Source: Verrucomicrobia bacterium IMCC26134
Lineage (GTDB): Bacteria > Verrucomicrobiota > Verrucomicrobiia > Opitutales > Opitutaceae
DNA length: 64,000 nt
NCBI GenBank assembly: GCA_000972765.1
Contig: CP011265.1
Coordinates: 3,221,001 to 3,285,000, forward strand
Direction of reading: 5' to 3'
Part shown: one piece after another, positions 24,020-33,305 of the stretch
Position numbering within the stretch: position 1 is the first letter of the stretch
How the letters are laid out: every line of letters starts with the position of its first letter
The notes under the pieces: model-generated
Told to the model about the DNA's origin: nothing
Database searches by the model: none
Seen by the model: the letters and a program-made list of their open reading frames with translations, nothing else
Program-made: the position numbers and the translations under genes

Positions 24020-27000
24020 ATGCTACCCCTCAACTCGTCCCGTTCTTCCCGCACTTTTTCGCGTCCCTTCGCGAGCACTTCGTCATTGCTCGGTTTCGTT
24101 GAAAATTACGCCGCATTTGCAGCCGTCCTTGCCCTCGTTGCCTCCGTGGCGGCGGTGCCGCGCGCCAACGCCCAGGACATTATTTGGAGCGGCGCCAATA
24201 ACACGTGGACGGAACCCGGCGCATGGCTGGGTGCCGTCGTCCCGACCTCCTCGAACGTCACCGTGTTTAACAGCAACAACGCCGGCTTTCTTGCGCCAAA
24301 CATGGGCAATGGGACTCGAGCCGTCGGCGGGGTCGTCTTCGAAACAGGCGCCGGCTCCTACACGTTCACCAACGGCGGCACATCAGGACGCCTGAATCTG
24401 TCTGGCAATATCACCAACAACACAACCCTCACCCAAACGTTCGCCGTCGGCCTTCAAAACTCGGCCAACAACACTTACAGCACCGTGGCCGGCGGCTCTT
24501 TGGTGATGACTTCCAGCAACGGAATTTCCCTCAGCAACAACAGCACCAGCCGCACCCTGACCATCGCTGGCGCGGGAAATTTCACCACCACCACTTCGGC
24601 CCTTCTCGCGAATGGTGGAGGCTCCACTGCCGGTGTCGTCAACGTTACCTCCACCGGCACGACTATATTCAACGGCAACGACGACGTTGACGGTCTTCTC
24701 ACCATGAACGGCGTCGGCGGCGTCCTCACCCTCACCGGCAACCGTTCCCGCTCGGCCGGCGGCACCACGCTCACCAATGGCACACTCAACATCAACAACA
24801 AGGACGCCCTCGGCAACGGCACCCTTACGCTTGGCGCCGGCACGTTTAACAACACCAGCGGCGCGCCCATCACCAACCTTGGCAATAACACCATCTCTCT
24901 CGGCAGCACCAATGCCTACACTTTCGGCACAAACAACAGCACCAGCCTGAACAATCTCGATCTCGGCTTCGGCAACGTCACCTTTAGCAGCGATCGCAAT
25001 ATGCCGTTTGCAGGCAATGGCACCACCCTGACCATGGGCCGTCTTACCCCCGTCAGCGTGGCCGACGCCCTCAATGCAAGAAACGCTGCCGGCGGTGCCA
25101 ACAATACCCTCGTGGTCCGCGGCTTGTCCCTGTCGGGCAACGCTACGATCACGACCCCGTTCGAATTGCGCGGAAATGTAAGCGTGACGATCGATGGCGA
25201 GGTCAACAACGGTGCCGGCCCCGGCGGTTTCTGGATCACCAACACCGCCGGCGTCACCCTGAATGCAAACAACACCTACACCGGCAACACCACGATCAGC
25301 GGCCTGCTTCGTCTTAACGCCGCCAACGCCATCCCCGGCGGCATCGCCACCACCGGCGGCACCAGTCCCATCGTTTTCAACACCGGCGGCATCCTCGGGC
25401 TCACCGCAGCGAGTGGTGATTTCACCCGCTCTGTCGGCAATGGCACCGACCAGTATTTGGCCAACACGAACAACTCGACCGGCTTCGCCGCCTACGGAGG
25501 CAACCGTTCGGTCAATATCAGCGGCAACGGCACGGCTATTGTCCTCGGTAGTTTCTCCCAGAGTGGCACCGGCCTGATTCTCGGCGCAGCCAATTCAGAC
25601 AGCACCATAAAAGTAGTTAACAGCATCGAATTCAGCAACGCCTCCCGCACCCTGACGGTGAATGACGGGACCGCCACCGTGGACGCTATCATCTCTGGTG
25701 ACCTCACCGGAATCGGAAGCGCGGCGCGTTTCGTTAAAGCGGGAGCTGGAACCCTCGTTTTGACCGGCACCAACACCGTGGGCGTTACCAATCCCGGCAC
25801 CGGCACGCTCATCAGCGACGGCATCCTCCAGGTCGGCGATGGCGGCACCAGCGGCACGCTCGCCGGTAATGTCGGCAATAGCGCCAGTCTCGTCTTCAAC
25901 CGCAGCGACGCGCTTACCATCTCCGGAAACATCTCCGGCAACGGCACCGTGAAACAAATCGGCGCAGGCACTACGACGCTGGGCGGCAATAACACTTACA
26001 CCGGCAACACCACCGTGTCCTCCGGCACACTGGCTCTCACCGGCAGCCAGGCCTCCGCCCTTGCTCTGGCCGACGGCACCAAACTCCAGCTCGACGTCGC
26101 CTACCCGGTTGCATCGACCGCATCACTCAGCTTCGCCGGGAATGCATCCATCAGCGTCGTCGGCACTCCGACCCCTGCCACCACTTATAATCTCATATCC
26201 GCCCTCTCCATTTCGGGCGCACCCGCCTTAAGTGCGCCCGTCCCCGGCTTCTCGCTCACGAACACCGGCACCGCTCTTCAGCTCGTTCCTGATGTATCTG
26301 CTGACACGACCAAGCCGATCATCGTGCTTAATGGTAACGCCACCGTCATGGTGAACGCGGGCTCGACCTACACTGAACTAGGTGCCGTCGCCACGGATGA
26401 GACCGCCCCGACCGACCGCACCGTCATCATCACTGGCACGGTGAACACCGCTGTCCCCGGAGTCTACGTGCTCAGCTACAATGCGGTTGATGCGGCCGGC
26501 AATGCCGCGATCGCCGTAACCCGCACCGTGACCGTGGCAGATGTCACCGCCCCGGCCATTACTCTCAACGGTTCGGCCAGCGTCTCAGTGAATTGGGGTG
26601 CTACCTATGCCGAAGCAGGTGCGATCGCCGCGGATGAGTTCGCCCCTGCCAGCCCTGCCGTCATCATCACGGGTTCGGTGAACACCGCCAAGCCCGGCAC
26701 CTACACCCTCAGCTACAATGCCCATGATACCGCCGGCAACAATGCCGTGCAGGTTCAGCGCACGGTCACGGTTGCCATCGCCAATCCCACGACTGTCGGT
26801 GCGGATGGCTTAAGCCCGCTTATGAAGTATGCTCTCGGTGCCAACAGCCCGAGCGACACCGTGCAGGCTCCGGTGGTTAGTGCCACCTCCACAACCCTCG
26901 TGCTCACCGCCGTGGTCCGCACCGACGACCCCAAGCTCAGTGTGGTCGGCACAACGAAGACCGATCTCACCAGCGGCACTTGGACGACTACCGGCGTGAG

Positions 27001-27127
27001 TGGAAGTCCGGTAGGAAGTGGCACCATGGGTGACCAAACCGGTGTGATCACGGGCCAGCGCAGAGTTTTTACCGTCAATACCGGGTCCAAAACCTTCCTG
27101 CGTCTAGAGGCCACTCTCACCCCGTAA
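24020..27127 (+). CDS. Beta-strand-repeat surface protein with two DUF5011-like domains
   Basis: This 1035-residue exported protein has a long N-terminal signal region (to about RANAQ, residue 50), then an autotransporter-type beta-helix (about 55-750). Two tandem Ig-like domains of DUF5011/HYR type follow, starting near TTKPIIVLNGNATV and TAPAITLNGSASV and each ending in a TVTV strand. The C-terminal module begins DGLSPLMKYALGAN and ends TFLRLEATLTP, as in three other proteins of the window, instead of a PEP-CTERM. The start at 24020 is chosen because it is followed by the hydrophobic export segment. It shares the segment GGILGLTAASGDFTRS and FAAYGGNRSVNI with its upstream neighbour, so the pair arose by duplication. 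No catalytic residues are apparent; a role in surface binding is likely. Confidence 0.82.
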   Translation: MLPLNSSRSSRTFSRPFASTSSLLGFVENYAAFAAVLALVASVAAVPRANAQDIIWSGANNTWTEPGAWLGAVVPTSSNVTVFNSNNAGFLAPNMGNGTRAVGGVVFETGAGSYTFTNGGTSGRLNLSGNITNNTTLTQTFAVGLQNSANNTYSTVAGGSLVMTSSNGISLSNNSTSRTLTIAGAGNFTTTTSALLANGGGSTAGVVNVTSTGTTIFNGNDDVDGLLTMNGVGGVLTLTGNRSRSAGGTTLTNGTLNINNKDALGNGTLTLGAGTFNNTSGAPITNLGNNTISLGSTNAYTFGTNNSTSLNNLDLGFGNVTFSSDRNMPFAGNGTTLTMGRLTPVSVADALNARNAAGGANNTLVVRGLSLSGNATITTPFELRGNVSVTIDGEVNNGAGPGGFWITNTAGVTLNANNTYTGNTTISGLLRLNAANAIPGGIATTGGTSPIVFNTGGILGLTAASGDFTRSVGNGTDQYLANTNNSTGFAAYGGNRSVNISGNGTAIVLGSFSQSGTGLILGAANSDSTIKVVNSIEFSNASRTLTVNDGTATVDAIISGDLTGIGSAARFVKAGAGTLVLTGTNTVGVTNPGTGTLISDGILQVGDGGTSGTLAGNVGNSASLVFNRSDALTISGNISGNGTVKQIGAGTTTLGGNNTYTGNTTVSSGTLALTGSQASALALADGTKLQLDVAYPVASTASLSFAGNASISVVGTPTPATTYNLISALSISGAPALSAPVPGFSLTNTGTALQLVPDVSADTTKPIIVLNGNATVMVNAGSTYTELGAVATDETAPTDRTVIITGTVNTAVPGVYVLSYNAVDAAGNAAIAVTRTVTVADVTAPAITLNGSASVSVNWGATYAEAGAIAADEFAPASPAVIITGSVNTAKPGTYTLSYNAHDTAGNNAVQVQRTVTVAIANPTTVGADGLSPLMKYALGANSPSDTVQAPVVSATSTTLVLTAVVRTDDPKLSVVGTTKTDLTSGTWTTTGVSGSPVGSGTMGDQTGVITGQRRVFTVNTGSKTFLRLEATLTP

Positions 27128-27742
27128 CGTAAACATCAGCCGACATCCTGCGTCAGCCGGCCAAGTGCATAACGATGCCATGAAGGGCGGATCATCGGTG
27201 GTAGGGTGAGGTGGCCGGTGCTCACCCGCAACGCAGGCGGAGCACTGCCCGCTGCCGGTTGCCGGATCAGTGTGCCGATTGTGATGTAATCGCATGCGGA
27301 TTTGACATCGGCCAACAACCACTGGCGCCGCAAATCACCTAACTATATTGTCCTTATATTGGCCAAATTGAGTTCGTTAACGCCGCCCCTTGCATCTCTC
27401 TGCATCAAGAATGTATACATTAACTAGATCATGGATATGATATTTCAGAATAAATAGAGTGAAATCTCGTGTGCCTCAATTTGGGGTTCGAATCCCCGTG
27501 GGGACGCCAATTTAGCATGCTACTTAAGCAGCCAATTCAGAGGGAGATGGAGCATTTCAGCTTCTCTCCCTCTGCTGGTTTAGCGCAAATCCTTTTGTTG
27601 GTTCACTCACCTTCGACACCGGCTAAAAACCCAACCGAAAAGGGTTCCTGCCAGCGACTGCGGATCGAGCTCTCCTCCAAGAAACACCCGATCTCACCTT
27701 CTGCTATCGCATGCTCAGGATGTTGAAGCTAATTCCGTTTTT
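27128..27742. other. Intergenic stretch with att-like repeat and hairpin
   Basis: I see no gene. It contains a 7-bp hairpin GGGTGAG/CTCACCC at 27204-27227, which could end transcription of the upstream gene although it has no T-run. A TCACCTAAC core resembling the leader motif lies at 27335-27343, then an AT-rich segment (27360-27470) and the right tRNA-end repeat (27487-27511). After the repeat, 230 nt carry no recognisable feature. Confidence 0.55.
27487..27511 (+). repeat. tRNA-Glu 3'-end repeat, right copy (att-like)
   Basis: The 25 nt are identical to 3986-4010. Here the preceding bases TGGGG also complete the T-stem (pairing with CCCCG), so this copy preserves 29 or more nt of tRNA 3' end. 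No anticodon arm or acceptor 5' strand is found within 100 nt upstream, so it is not a functional tRNA. Confidence 0.65.
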
Positions 27743-29095
27743 ATGCCCCTTAAGCGTGCGAATCAGTTTTCATATCGGTTTTTGCGAACCGTTCTTCTGC
27801 TGGGAGCGTGTGCCTTATCCGATACGAATGCACAAGCAGTCGGCAGGAGCTTGAATACCGCAGGCGCTGTCGCCGTATCAGCCCGACAAAGAGTCGTCGT
27901 CTCGTCCGATATCGGCGGCACCGACTTCGACGACTTCCAGTCTTTTGTTCATCTCCTTGTTCATGCGGACGAGTTCGATCTGGAGGGGCTAGTTGCCTCG
28001 CCCTACGGCCCTGCCCGGAAGCGCGTTCAAAACATCCACAAGCTCGTCGATATTTACGCCCGGGACTATCCCAACCTCAAAAGCCAGTCGGCGCTATATC
28101 CGACACCGGAATACCTCCACTCCATCGCCAAACAAGGCGGAGCCGACGCCGCCGATCTTCGGGGTTGGGGAAAAGCGACAGAGGGCTCGAATTGGATCAT
28201 CCAATGCGCCCACCGTGACGACCCCCGCCCGCTGTGGCTGCTGGTCTGGGGGGGCATCGACGACCTGGCACAGGCGCTGCACGATGATCCCGCGATCAAA
28301 GCCAGACTCCGGGTCTATTATATCGGAGGGCCGAATAAAAAGTGGTCCGTATGCGCCTACGACTACATCACCCGCGAACACCCGGATCTCTGGATCATCG
28401 AGAACAACTCCACCTATCGCGGCTGGTTTACCGGGGGAAACCAGACCGGCGACTTTGAGAACACCGCCTTCGTGCAATCGCATATCCAAGGCCGTGGCGC
28501 ACTGGGCGACTACTTCGCCACCATCGCGCCGAAGATAAAAATGGGGGATACGCCATCGCTCGTATACCTCCTCGGCGCCAATCCAGCTGATCCATCGAAG
28601 GATTCCTGGGGAGGTCGCTTCGTCCGTGCCTGGGACCGGCCTCGCACTGTTTTCAAACAGCCGCCTGACTCCGAGGATGTGGTGGAGACCTACTCCGTCG
28701 TTGAGTTCCACTACAAACCATCCGGATCCTGCGATCCTGGGGTCACGCCAACTGCATCCCTCGTCGTGGACAAACAGGAGTTCCCCGGCTTCATCCAGGC
28801 AGACGGCGCATGGATTTTCATTTTCTCGCCCAAGGAAACCAAGACGTGGGTCTATGTCATCAAAAGCAACCTGCCTGGTCTCAATGGGAAAACGGGGAGC
28901 TTTACTTCGCTGAACCCGGATCCCGAACGTGCAGCCCATCCTTCATCCCGTTACCCCGATTGGTGGACCGACACCCCGGAGCAAGCCTGCGCCGACGATC
29001 GCTACCAAGGACTGAAAACCATCAGCATCCATCGCGAAGAATTCCTCGGCGACTTTGCAGCGCGCATGGAGCGTTGCCGCGAGAAGCAGCCCTGA
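27743..29095 (+). CDS. DUF1593 nucleoside-hydrolase-like secreted protein
   Basis: This 450-residue protein has a signal peptide ([15 protein letters not shown]) and an N-terminal domain like nucleoside hydrolases: [18 protein letters not shown] matches the metal-binding DxGxDDxxA site in modified form, and [13 protein letters not shown] and [12 protein letters not shown] are typical of DUF1593. The C-terminal 120 residues form a small beta-domain. Such proteins are common in polysaccharide-utilisation loci; the reaction is not established, though hydrolysis of a glycosidic or ribosyl bond is expected. It stands alone, starting 231 nt to the right of the att-like repeat, with its own 3' hairpin (29103-29125). 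Confidence 0.8.
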   Translation: MPLKRANQFSYRFLRTVLLLGACALSDTNAQAVGRSLNTAGAVAVSARQRVVVSSDIGGTDFDDFQSFVHLLVHADEFDLEGLVASPYGPARKRVQNIHKLVDIYARDYPNLKSQSALYPTPEYLHSIAKQGGADAADLRGWGKATEGSNWIIQCAHRDDPRPLWLLVWGGIDDLAQALHDDPAIKARLRVYYIGGPNKKWSVCAYDYITREHPDLWIIENNSTYRGWFTGGNQTGDFENTAFVQSHIQGRGALGDYFATIAPKIKMGDTPSLVYLLGANPADPSKDSWGGRFVRAWDRPRTVFKQPPDSEDVVETYSVVEFHYKPSGSCDPGVTPTASLVVDKQEFPGFIQADGAWIFIFSPKETKTWVYVIKSNLPGLNGKTGSFTSLNPDPERAAHPSSRYPDWWTDTPEQACADDRYQGLKTISIHREEFLGDFAARMERCREKQP

Positions 29096-29102
29096 AAAGC
29101 TG

Positions 29103-29125
29103 GGTGAAGCCGGAGGGGCTTCATC
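29103..29125 (+). terminator. Hairpin after DUF1593 gene
   Basis: TGAAGCC (29105-29111) pairs with GGCTTCA (29117-29123), extendable by a G-T and a G-C pair, with loop GGAGG. It lies 8 nt after the stop codon. It lacks a T-run, so termination by it is uncertain. Confidence 0.3.
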
Positions 29126-29271
29126 CGCTGCATTTCGCCTTTGCGCTAAAGCCGGATCAACCGAACGAAACCGCATGCGTCAGAGCCGGAGTTTTCAGAC
29201 GCCAAGGCTGGCCGTGCTCCGATCATTCAAACCGGAGTTAACCCGCCCAGTAGCGCGAGCAGCCTAAAATC

Positions 29272-31152
29272 TCACTGCGCACTCTCACCCGCACCGATAG
29301 CGGCGTGAAAGTCTTCAAGGCTGGTCGTGGCGGCGAGTTTGGCCCGAGCCGCCGCGACACAGTCGGAGGTGGCCAGTCCGGTGTTCTCGGCGAGGAAAAG
29401 GAGATAGGCCGCAATATTTTTGGCAAAGCCCAGCCGGCCCTCCGCACTGATCGCGTAAAAACGCGCGCGCTGGCGGTAACCCAAGGCGGTGTGGTCGCCC
29501 AAAGCGGTCTTTTCCGCCCGTCCCCCTGCGGCGAGAACGTAGAGGAAATTGTATTCAAACCAGAACATGTGCTCCGGACTCGGCGGCAGGGCCTCGACGG
29601 CCACGCGCGCAGAAACGGCGGAGGCGAAGACGGACGACTCATTGGCCGGTGCTCCGGCTTTTGACAAAGCATCGATGATAAAACTCCGGGCCATCTTGCG
29701 CTCCGTGTCGTCCGCCGCGAAGGCACCGGCGAGCGCGAGCTCAACCGTGAAGCGATACCAGTCGCGCCAGAGCACCTGATCTTCGGAGGCGCTCGAAGCG
29801 AAGAGGGCGCGACCCATTTCATAGGTGTATCGCCCGCTGGTTTTGATCTCGAGCCGAGATCCGGTCACCTCGCCCATGATACGGTAGTTCTCGGCGGACT
29901 TGCCCGAACCTGAGTGGAAGCCGATGCCGGACTCAAACGCGCGACAGACCGCCCACTGCTTCTCGATCAACGCCCGCAACGCGGTGTTGTCGGGATAAGG
30001 CATGTTTTTCTGAAAGCCAAAGGCGGGGGCGACAAAGTGGATCTTCATCCCGAGGGCTTCGCACAGGGCAAGCATCACGGCGGTGGTGCCGGGCGTGGTG
30101 AGACCGGGCAACTCGTCGATGGATAACTCGCGCAGGTAGGCGCGGCCGGCGGCGGTGGTGAACGCGGCGGCGCGGGCGGCGGCATACTTCTCGTCGCGGC
30201 GCTTCATCTTGGTCATGGCAGGCCAAACTTGCTCAAGCAGCGCCACGAAAGCAGTCTCCTCGAGCACAACCCCGGCGGCGGCGACCCGAGTCCTCAGTCG
30301 GGCGACAAGAACGGGATCGATCCCGGCAAGGGACGCACGGGTGCCGGCGGCGAGCTCGGGCGATAGGTCGAAGGTGATGTAGCTCGCAAGCAGGCAACCG
30401 CGCACCAACGCGTCTTCTCGGATGTCGAACTTTCCACCGATGGGCTGGTGGTCGGCATTAAAACTCCATGCAATACGACGACGGTGAAATCCTGTCTTCA
30501 GCTTCGAAAGCACGCAGCCATGGCTCATGCCTTCGACGCTCTGGCCTTGATGCCCCTCCGGCACGTTGGTGCCGATGAAAGGAAAGGGAACGGTGTCGAG
30601 ACGGCCATCAAGCATGGCCTCCACGTCGTAGACGAGTTCACGCGGGATCGAGTTTTGATTGGCGGTCAGGCCGATTCCGAGTGCCGCCATGGTCCACTCG
30701 ACCGCCGGCCAGTGCAACGTGGTGAAACGGGCGCCGACACCGAGTGTCCCGCGGCCGAGGTTGCCACCGGCGGAGGGAAACACCGTGGAGTCGGGGTCGG
30801 CCTCGAGAATATGGTTTTTGAGCGCGAGAAGGTTGCCCCACGTGGCGGGGAAATAAACGCGGCGACCGTCGCCAGCGAAGCCTTGCGAAAGGGCGGCGAG
30901 TGCGCCGGCGGTTGCCAGCTCCGGATTCGCCTCAAGCCGCCAGGCACAGTCACCCGTCGCCGAATCCTCGAGCAATGTCCACACCCCGTGAGCCGTGCCG
31001 AAACTGCTTTGACTCCAGACCGTGAGCGAATCGCCAGCGAGAACCCGGGCGCGCAACGCCAGCCAATCCAGACAGAAATCGGGGCTCACGCATGGATTAT
31101 GCGCGATCCGGATATTATCCCTGAGCAGAACGGTGTTAAGGCGAACGAACAT
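29272..31152 (-). CDS. uxaE: Tagaturonate epimerase family protein (UxaE-like)
   Basis: This 626-residue cytoplasmic protein has no signal peptide and resembles UxaE, which interconverts D-tagaturonate and D-fructuronate in galacturonate catabolism. The supporting segments are FQKNMPYPDN and the glycine-rich GIGFHSGSGKSAENYRIMGE, which I recall as characteristic of that family. The N-terminal half (SSFGTAHGVWTLLEDS, FIGTNVPEGHQG) appears to be an added region, since Thermotoga UxaE is nearer 480 residues. I chose the ATG at 31152, 19 nt after the GH28 stop; the longer frame overlaps that gene. It is transcribed after a polygalacturonase, so released galacturonate could feed straight into it. 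An unrelated sugar-acid isomerase fold is the alternative. Confidence 0.6.
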   Translation of the reverse strand: MFVRLNTVLLRDNIRIAHNPCVSPDFCLDWLALRARVLAGDSLTVWSQSSFGTAHGVWTLLEDSATGDCAWRLEANPELATAGALAALSQGFAGDGRRVYFPATWGNLLALKNHILEADPDSTVFPSAGGNLGRGTLGVGARFTTLHWPAVEWTMAALGIGLTANQNSIPRELVYDVEAMLDGRLDTVPFPFIGTNVPEGHQGQSVEGMSHGCVLSKLKTGFHRRRIAWSFNADHQPIGGKFDIREDALVRGCLLASYITFDLSPELAAGTRASLAGIDPVLVARLRTRVAAAGVVLEETAFVALLEQVWPAMTKMKRRDEKYAAARAAAFTTAAGRAYLRELSIDELPGLTTPGTTAVMLALCEALGMKIHFVAPAFGFQKNMPYPDNTALRALIEKQWAVCRAFESGIGFHSGSGKSAENYRIMGEVTGSRLEIKTSGRYTYEMGRALFASSASEDQVLWRDWYRFTVELALAGAFAADDTERKMARSFIIDALSKAGAPANESSVFASAVSARVAVEALPPSPEHMFWFEYNFLYVLAAGGRAEKTALGDHTALGYRQRARFYAISAEGRLGFAKNIAAYLLFLAENTGLATSDCVAAARAKLAATTSLEDFHAAIGAGESAQ

Positions 31153-31171
31153 GATGGTTTGGCGGTAAAGA

Positions 31172-32518
31172 CTATTCCTTCGCGAAAGGAACTGTTGCGG
31201 GCAGGATCCGTGGAGTCTCGGCAGTGGATTCGACCAGCCAGGCATCGCCCTTTTCCGCTTTTATTTCGACGTTCTTGAGCGTAATTCCGCGGGCATTGAC
31301 GAGCCGAAGGCCGAGCGGGGCCTCGATGAGGACGTTTTCCATCGCGATGCCGGCGACAGGCTCCTCCGGCAGGCCGATGATGATGCCAGCCGTCTTGGTG
31401 CCTCCGGTGGAACGAACATCACGGATGATGACGTTTTTCCAAGCCGGAGTGCGCGGATCACGTGCGGCGGGCGCGAGGTCGATCACGCCAGGTTTCGGCG
31501 TCGTTTTGTTGGGATAGTAACTGGTGATCTGGATCGCCACCTCCACGTTGCGAAGCGTGAGATTTTCGTAGGTCAGATTCTCGGCCACCCCGCCGCGTCC
31601 ACGGCAGGACTTCATCCGGATGCCGGCCTCGGTTCCGTCGAAAACGCAATCGCGCACCGTGACATTGCGCACACCGCCGTTGGTCTCGCTGCCGATGGAC
31701 ATGCCGTGGCCGCCGAGGAAGGTGCATTTCTCGATCAACACGTCTTCGGTCGGGCCGTATTCAGGATTTCCCGACTTGATGGCGATGTTGTCGTCGCCGG
31801 TATCGATGGTGCAACCGGTGATCAAGACGCGCTTCGATGCGGCGGGATCGATGCCGTCGGTGTTGGGCGCGGTGTGCGGAGCGCGCACCGTGACATCACG
31901 GATGGTCACGTCCTCGCAACGGGACGGGATGAAGTGGAATTGAGGCGAGTTGGTCAGGGTGACGCCCGAGACGAGAATACGTTTGGACTTTTCGATGATC
32001 AACAACCGGGGGCGGCCGATTTCTTCCTGTGAATCTCCACGGGCGCGGGCAGCGTCCTTGAAGGCTCGGGCCTCCGTCCACCACGCCTGACCCTGGCCGT
32101 CGAGCACGCCTTCGCCGGTGATGGCGAGGTCCTCAACCGAGGAGGCCAGGACGAGCGGGCGGAACTTGCGGTCCTTGATGCGATAGGCCTCGGGGTCGGT
32201 GGAGAAGACAAGGCGGGCACCTTTTTCGAGGTGCAGATCAAGATGACTGACGAGAGCGAGATGCCCCGTCTGGTAGTCCCCAGGGGCGACCACGAGACGG
32301 CCGCCCCCGGCTTCGGTGACTGCCGCGAGGGCCTTGGTAAAGGCGGCGGTGTCGTCCAGTCCGTCATTGGGGACCGCGCCGAAATCCTTGAGATTAAAGC
32401 TGTGCGCGGGGATTACGGGCAACTCAGGCGAGAAGCCTGAAGCAGCATGGAGACTTGGCGCGGCCAGCAAACCAGTGAGGATGGCGAGCGCGAATGACGA
32501 AGAGCGGGGTAATGACAT
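31172..32518 (-). CDS. GH28 polygalacturonase-type hydrolase
   Basis: This 448-residue secreted right-handed beta-helix enzyme would hydrolyse alpha-1,4-galacturonosyl links in pectin. It has a signal peptide (SFALAILTGLLAAPSLHAA). The family motifs are complete: PNTDGID, the catalytic pair DTGDDNIAIKSG, GGHGMSIGSE, and RMKS in the RIK position. The N terminus has FNLKDFGAVPNDGLDDTAAF, the usual pectate-superfamily opening. The ATG at 32518 is chosen because the signal begins there. It forms a two-gene unit with the epimerase gene and lies 61 nt downstream of the prepilin-like gene. Endo versus exo action cannot be decided from this. Confidence 0.93.
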   Translation of the reverse strand: MSLPRSSSFALAILTGLLAAPSLHAASGFSPELPVIPAHSFNLKDFGAVPNDGLDDTAAFTKALAAVTEAGGGRLVVAPGDYQTGHLALVSHLDLHLEKGARLVFSTDPEAYRIKDRKFRPLVLASSVEDLAITGEGVLDGQGQAWWTEARAFKDAARARGDSQEEIGRPRLLIIEKSKRILVSGVTLTNSPQFHFIPSRCEDVTIRDVTVRAPHTAPNTDGIDPAASKRVLITGCTIDTGDDNIAIKSGNPEYGPTEDVLIEKCTFLGGHGMSIGSETNGGVRNVTVRDCVFDGTEAGIRMKSCRGRGGVAENLTYENLTLRNVEVAIQITSYYPNKTTPKPGVIDLAPAARDPRTPAWKNVIIRDVRSTGGTKTAGIIIGLPEEPVAGIAMENVLIEAPLGLRLVNARGITLKNVEIKAEKGDAWLVESTAETPRILPATVPFAKE

Positions 32519-32579
32519 ATGGGCTGGGCAAAAATTACGCGGCCCCGAACCTCGCCGGAGAGCAGCAAAAATCACAGGC

Positions 32580-33305
32580 TTACCTGAGGGTAACCCAGCT
32601 GGTCATGAGGGTTCTGTTCGCTGGATTGGTAAACATTGTATCCGCCGAACCGACAGTGCTCACGTGTCCGTCAAGCCATAGCATATTGGCACTTCCGCCG
32701 TGCCGCACCAAACTGGAATCCGCGTTGATCTGCATCGCCTGGACCGGAGATTGCAAGGCGCTGGCACCGGATGAGCAATCGATCACAAAGTGATCATTCG
32801 TAGGCGCAAAAATCTCGGCCATTAAAATAAGCCGGGAGGGACTGGCTGACTCGCTCAAATTGTAGGCATCGATGCCAGTTTCCAGCGGGAGACCGACCGA
32901 CGCGCCGATAATTTTCTTGTTCGATCCGACGGGCTTCACAAATGCGTAATCACGAGCGCGATAGTTCGCATCGGTTGTCGGCAGTTTTGCTGCCACCGCA
33001 ACTGGACATTGGGCCATCGCGACCTGGGCCATAACCTTATTACCGTATCCATCGACCATATACAGTTGCCCGAAATATTGGCTGTAGAGCAGCTGATCGG
33101 TGCCGCTCTTGTTGTAAAGGGCGACCATGCCCTTGTTATCGTTGGCAAATAGACGCACAGCCGTTCCCCACTGGCGCAGCCTGGCCACGCATTGCGCCCT
33201 GCGGGCGGTGGATCTTACTTTGCTGACCGTAGGAATAATGATCGCGGCCAGAATGCCGATAATGGCGATCACGGTGAGCAGTTCGATCAAGGTAAAGCCT
33301 CTCAT
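32580..33305 (-). CDS. Prepilin-type N-terminal cleavage/methylation protein (second copy)
   Basis: This 241-residue pilin-like protein starts [22 protein letters not shown], the prepilin peptidase site directly after a two-residue leader, and has [14 protein letters not shown] (H-X9-DG) near the C terminus. Alternative in-frame starts at 33356 and 33347 would give a longer basic leader; either is acceptable for prepilin peptidase. The start at 33305 puts a TTACCTAACG core (33369-33378, minus strand) 64 nt upstream, the same place as in copies A to D. It precedes GH28 and the epimerase gene on the same strand. The pairing of such a protein with a degradation cluster repeats the arrangement at 6148. 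Confidence 0.82.
   Translation of the reverse strand: MRGFTLIELLTVIAIIGILAAIIIPTVSKVRSTARRAQCVARLRQWGTAVRLFANDNKGMVALYNKSGTDQLLYSQYFGQLYMVDGYGNKVMAQVAMAQCPVAVAAKLPTTDANYRARDYAFVKPVGSNKKIIGASVGLPLETGIDAYNLSESASPSRLILMAEIFAPTNDHFVIDCSSGASALQSPVQAMQINADSSLVRHGGSANMLWLDGHVSTVGSADTMFTNPANRTLMTSWVTLR

Noticed and set aside
20979-27127. Repetitive DNA of a CRISPR or satellite type.
   Set aside because: The repeats are protein-level beta-strand repeats with variable spacing and codon choice. No constant DNA repeat with spacers is found.
27190-27260. A third copy of the 80-nt repeat that flanks the amidohydrolase.
   Set aside because: Only GGTGCTCACCC and a nearby GCAGGC match. The diagnostic core GATTTGATAAAACCCGG is absent.
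27380-27515. A complete tRNA-Glu gene ending at 27509.
   Set aside because: The T-arm and CCA end are present, but no GTCCCCA acceptor strand, D-arm or TTC anticodon loop exists in the preceding 100 nt. The same holds for the copy at 3986.
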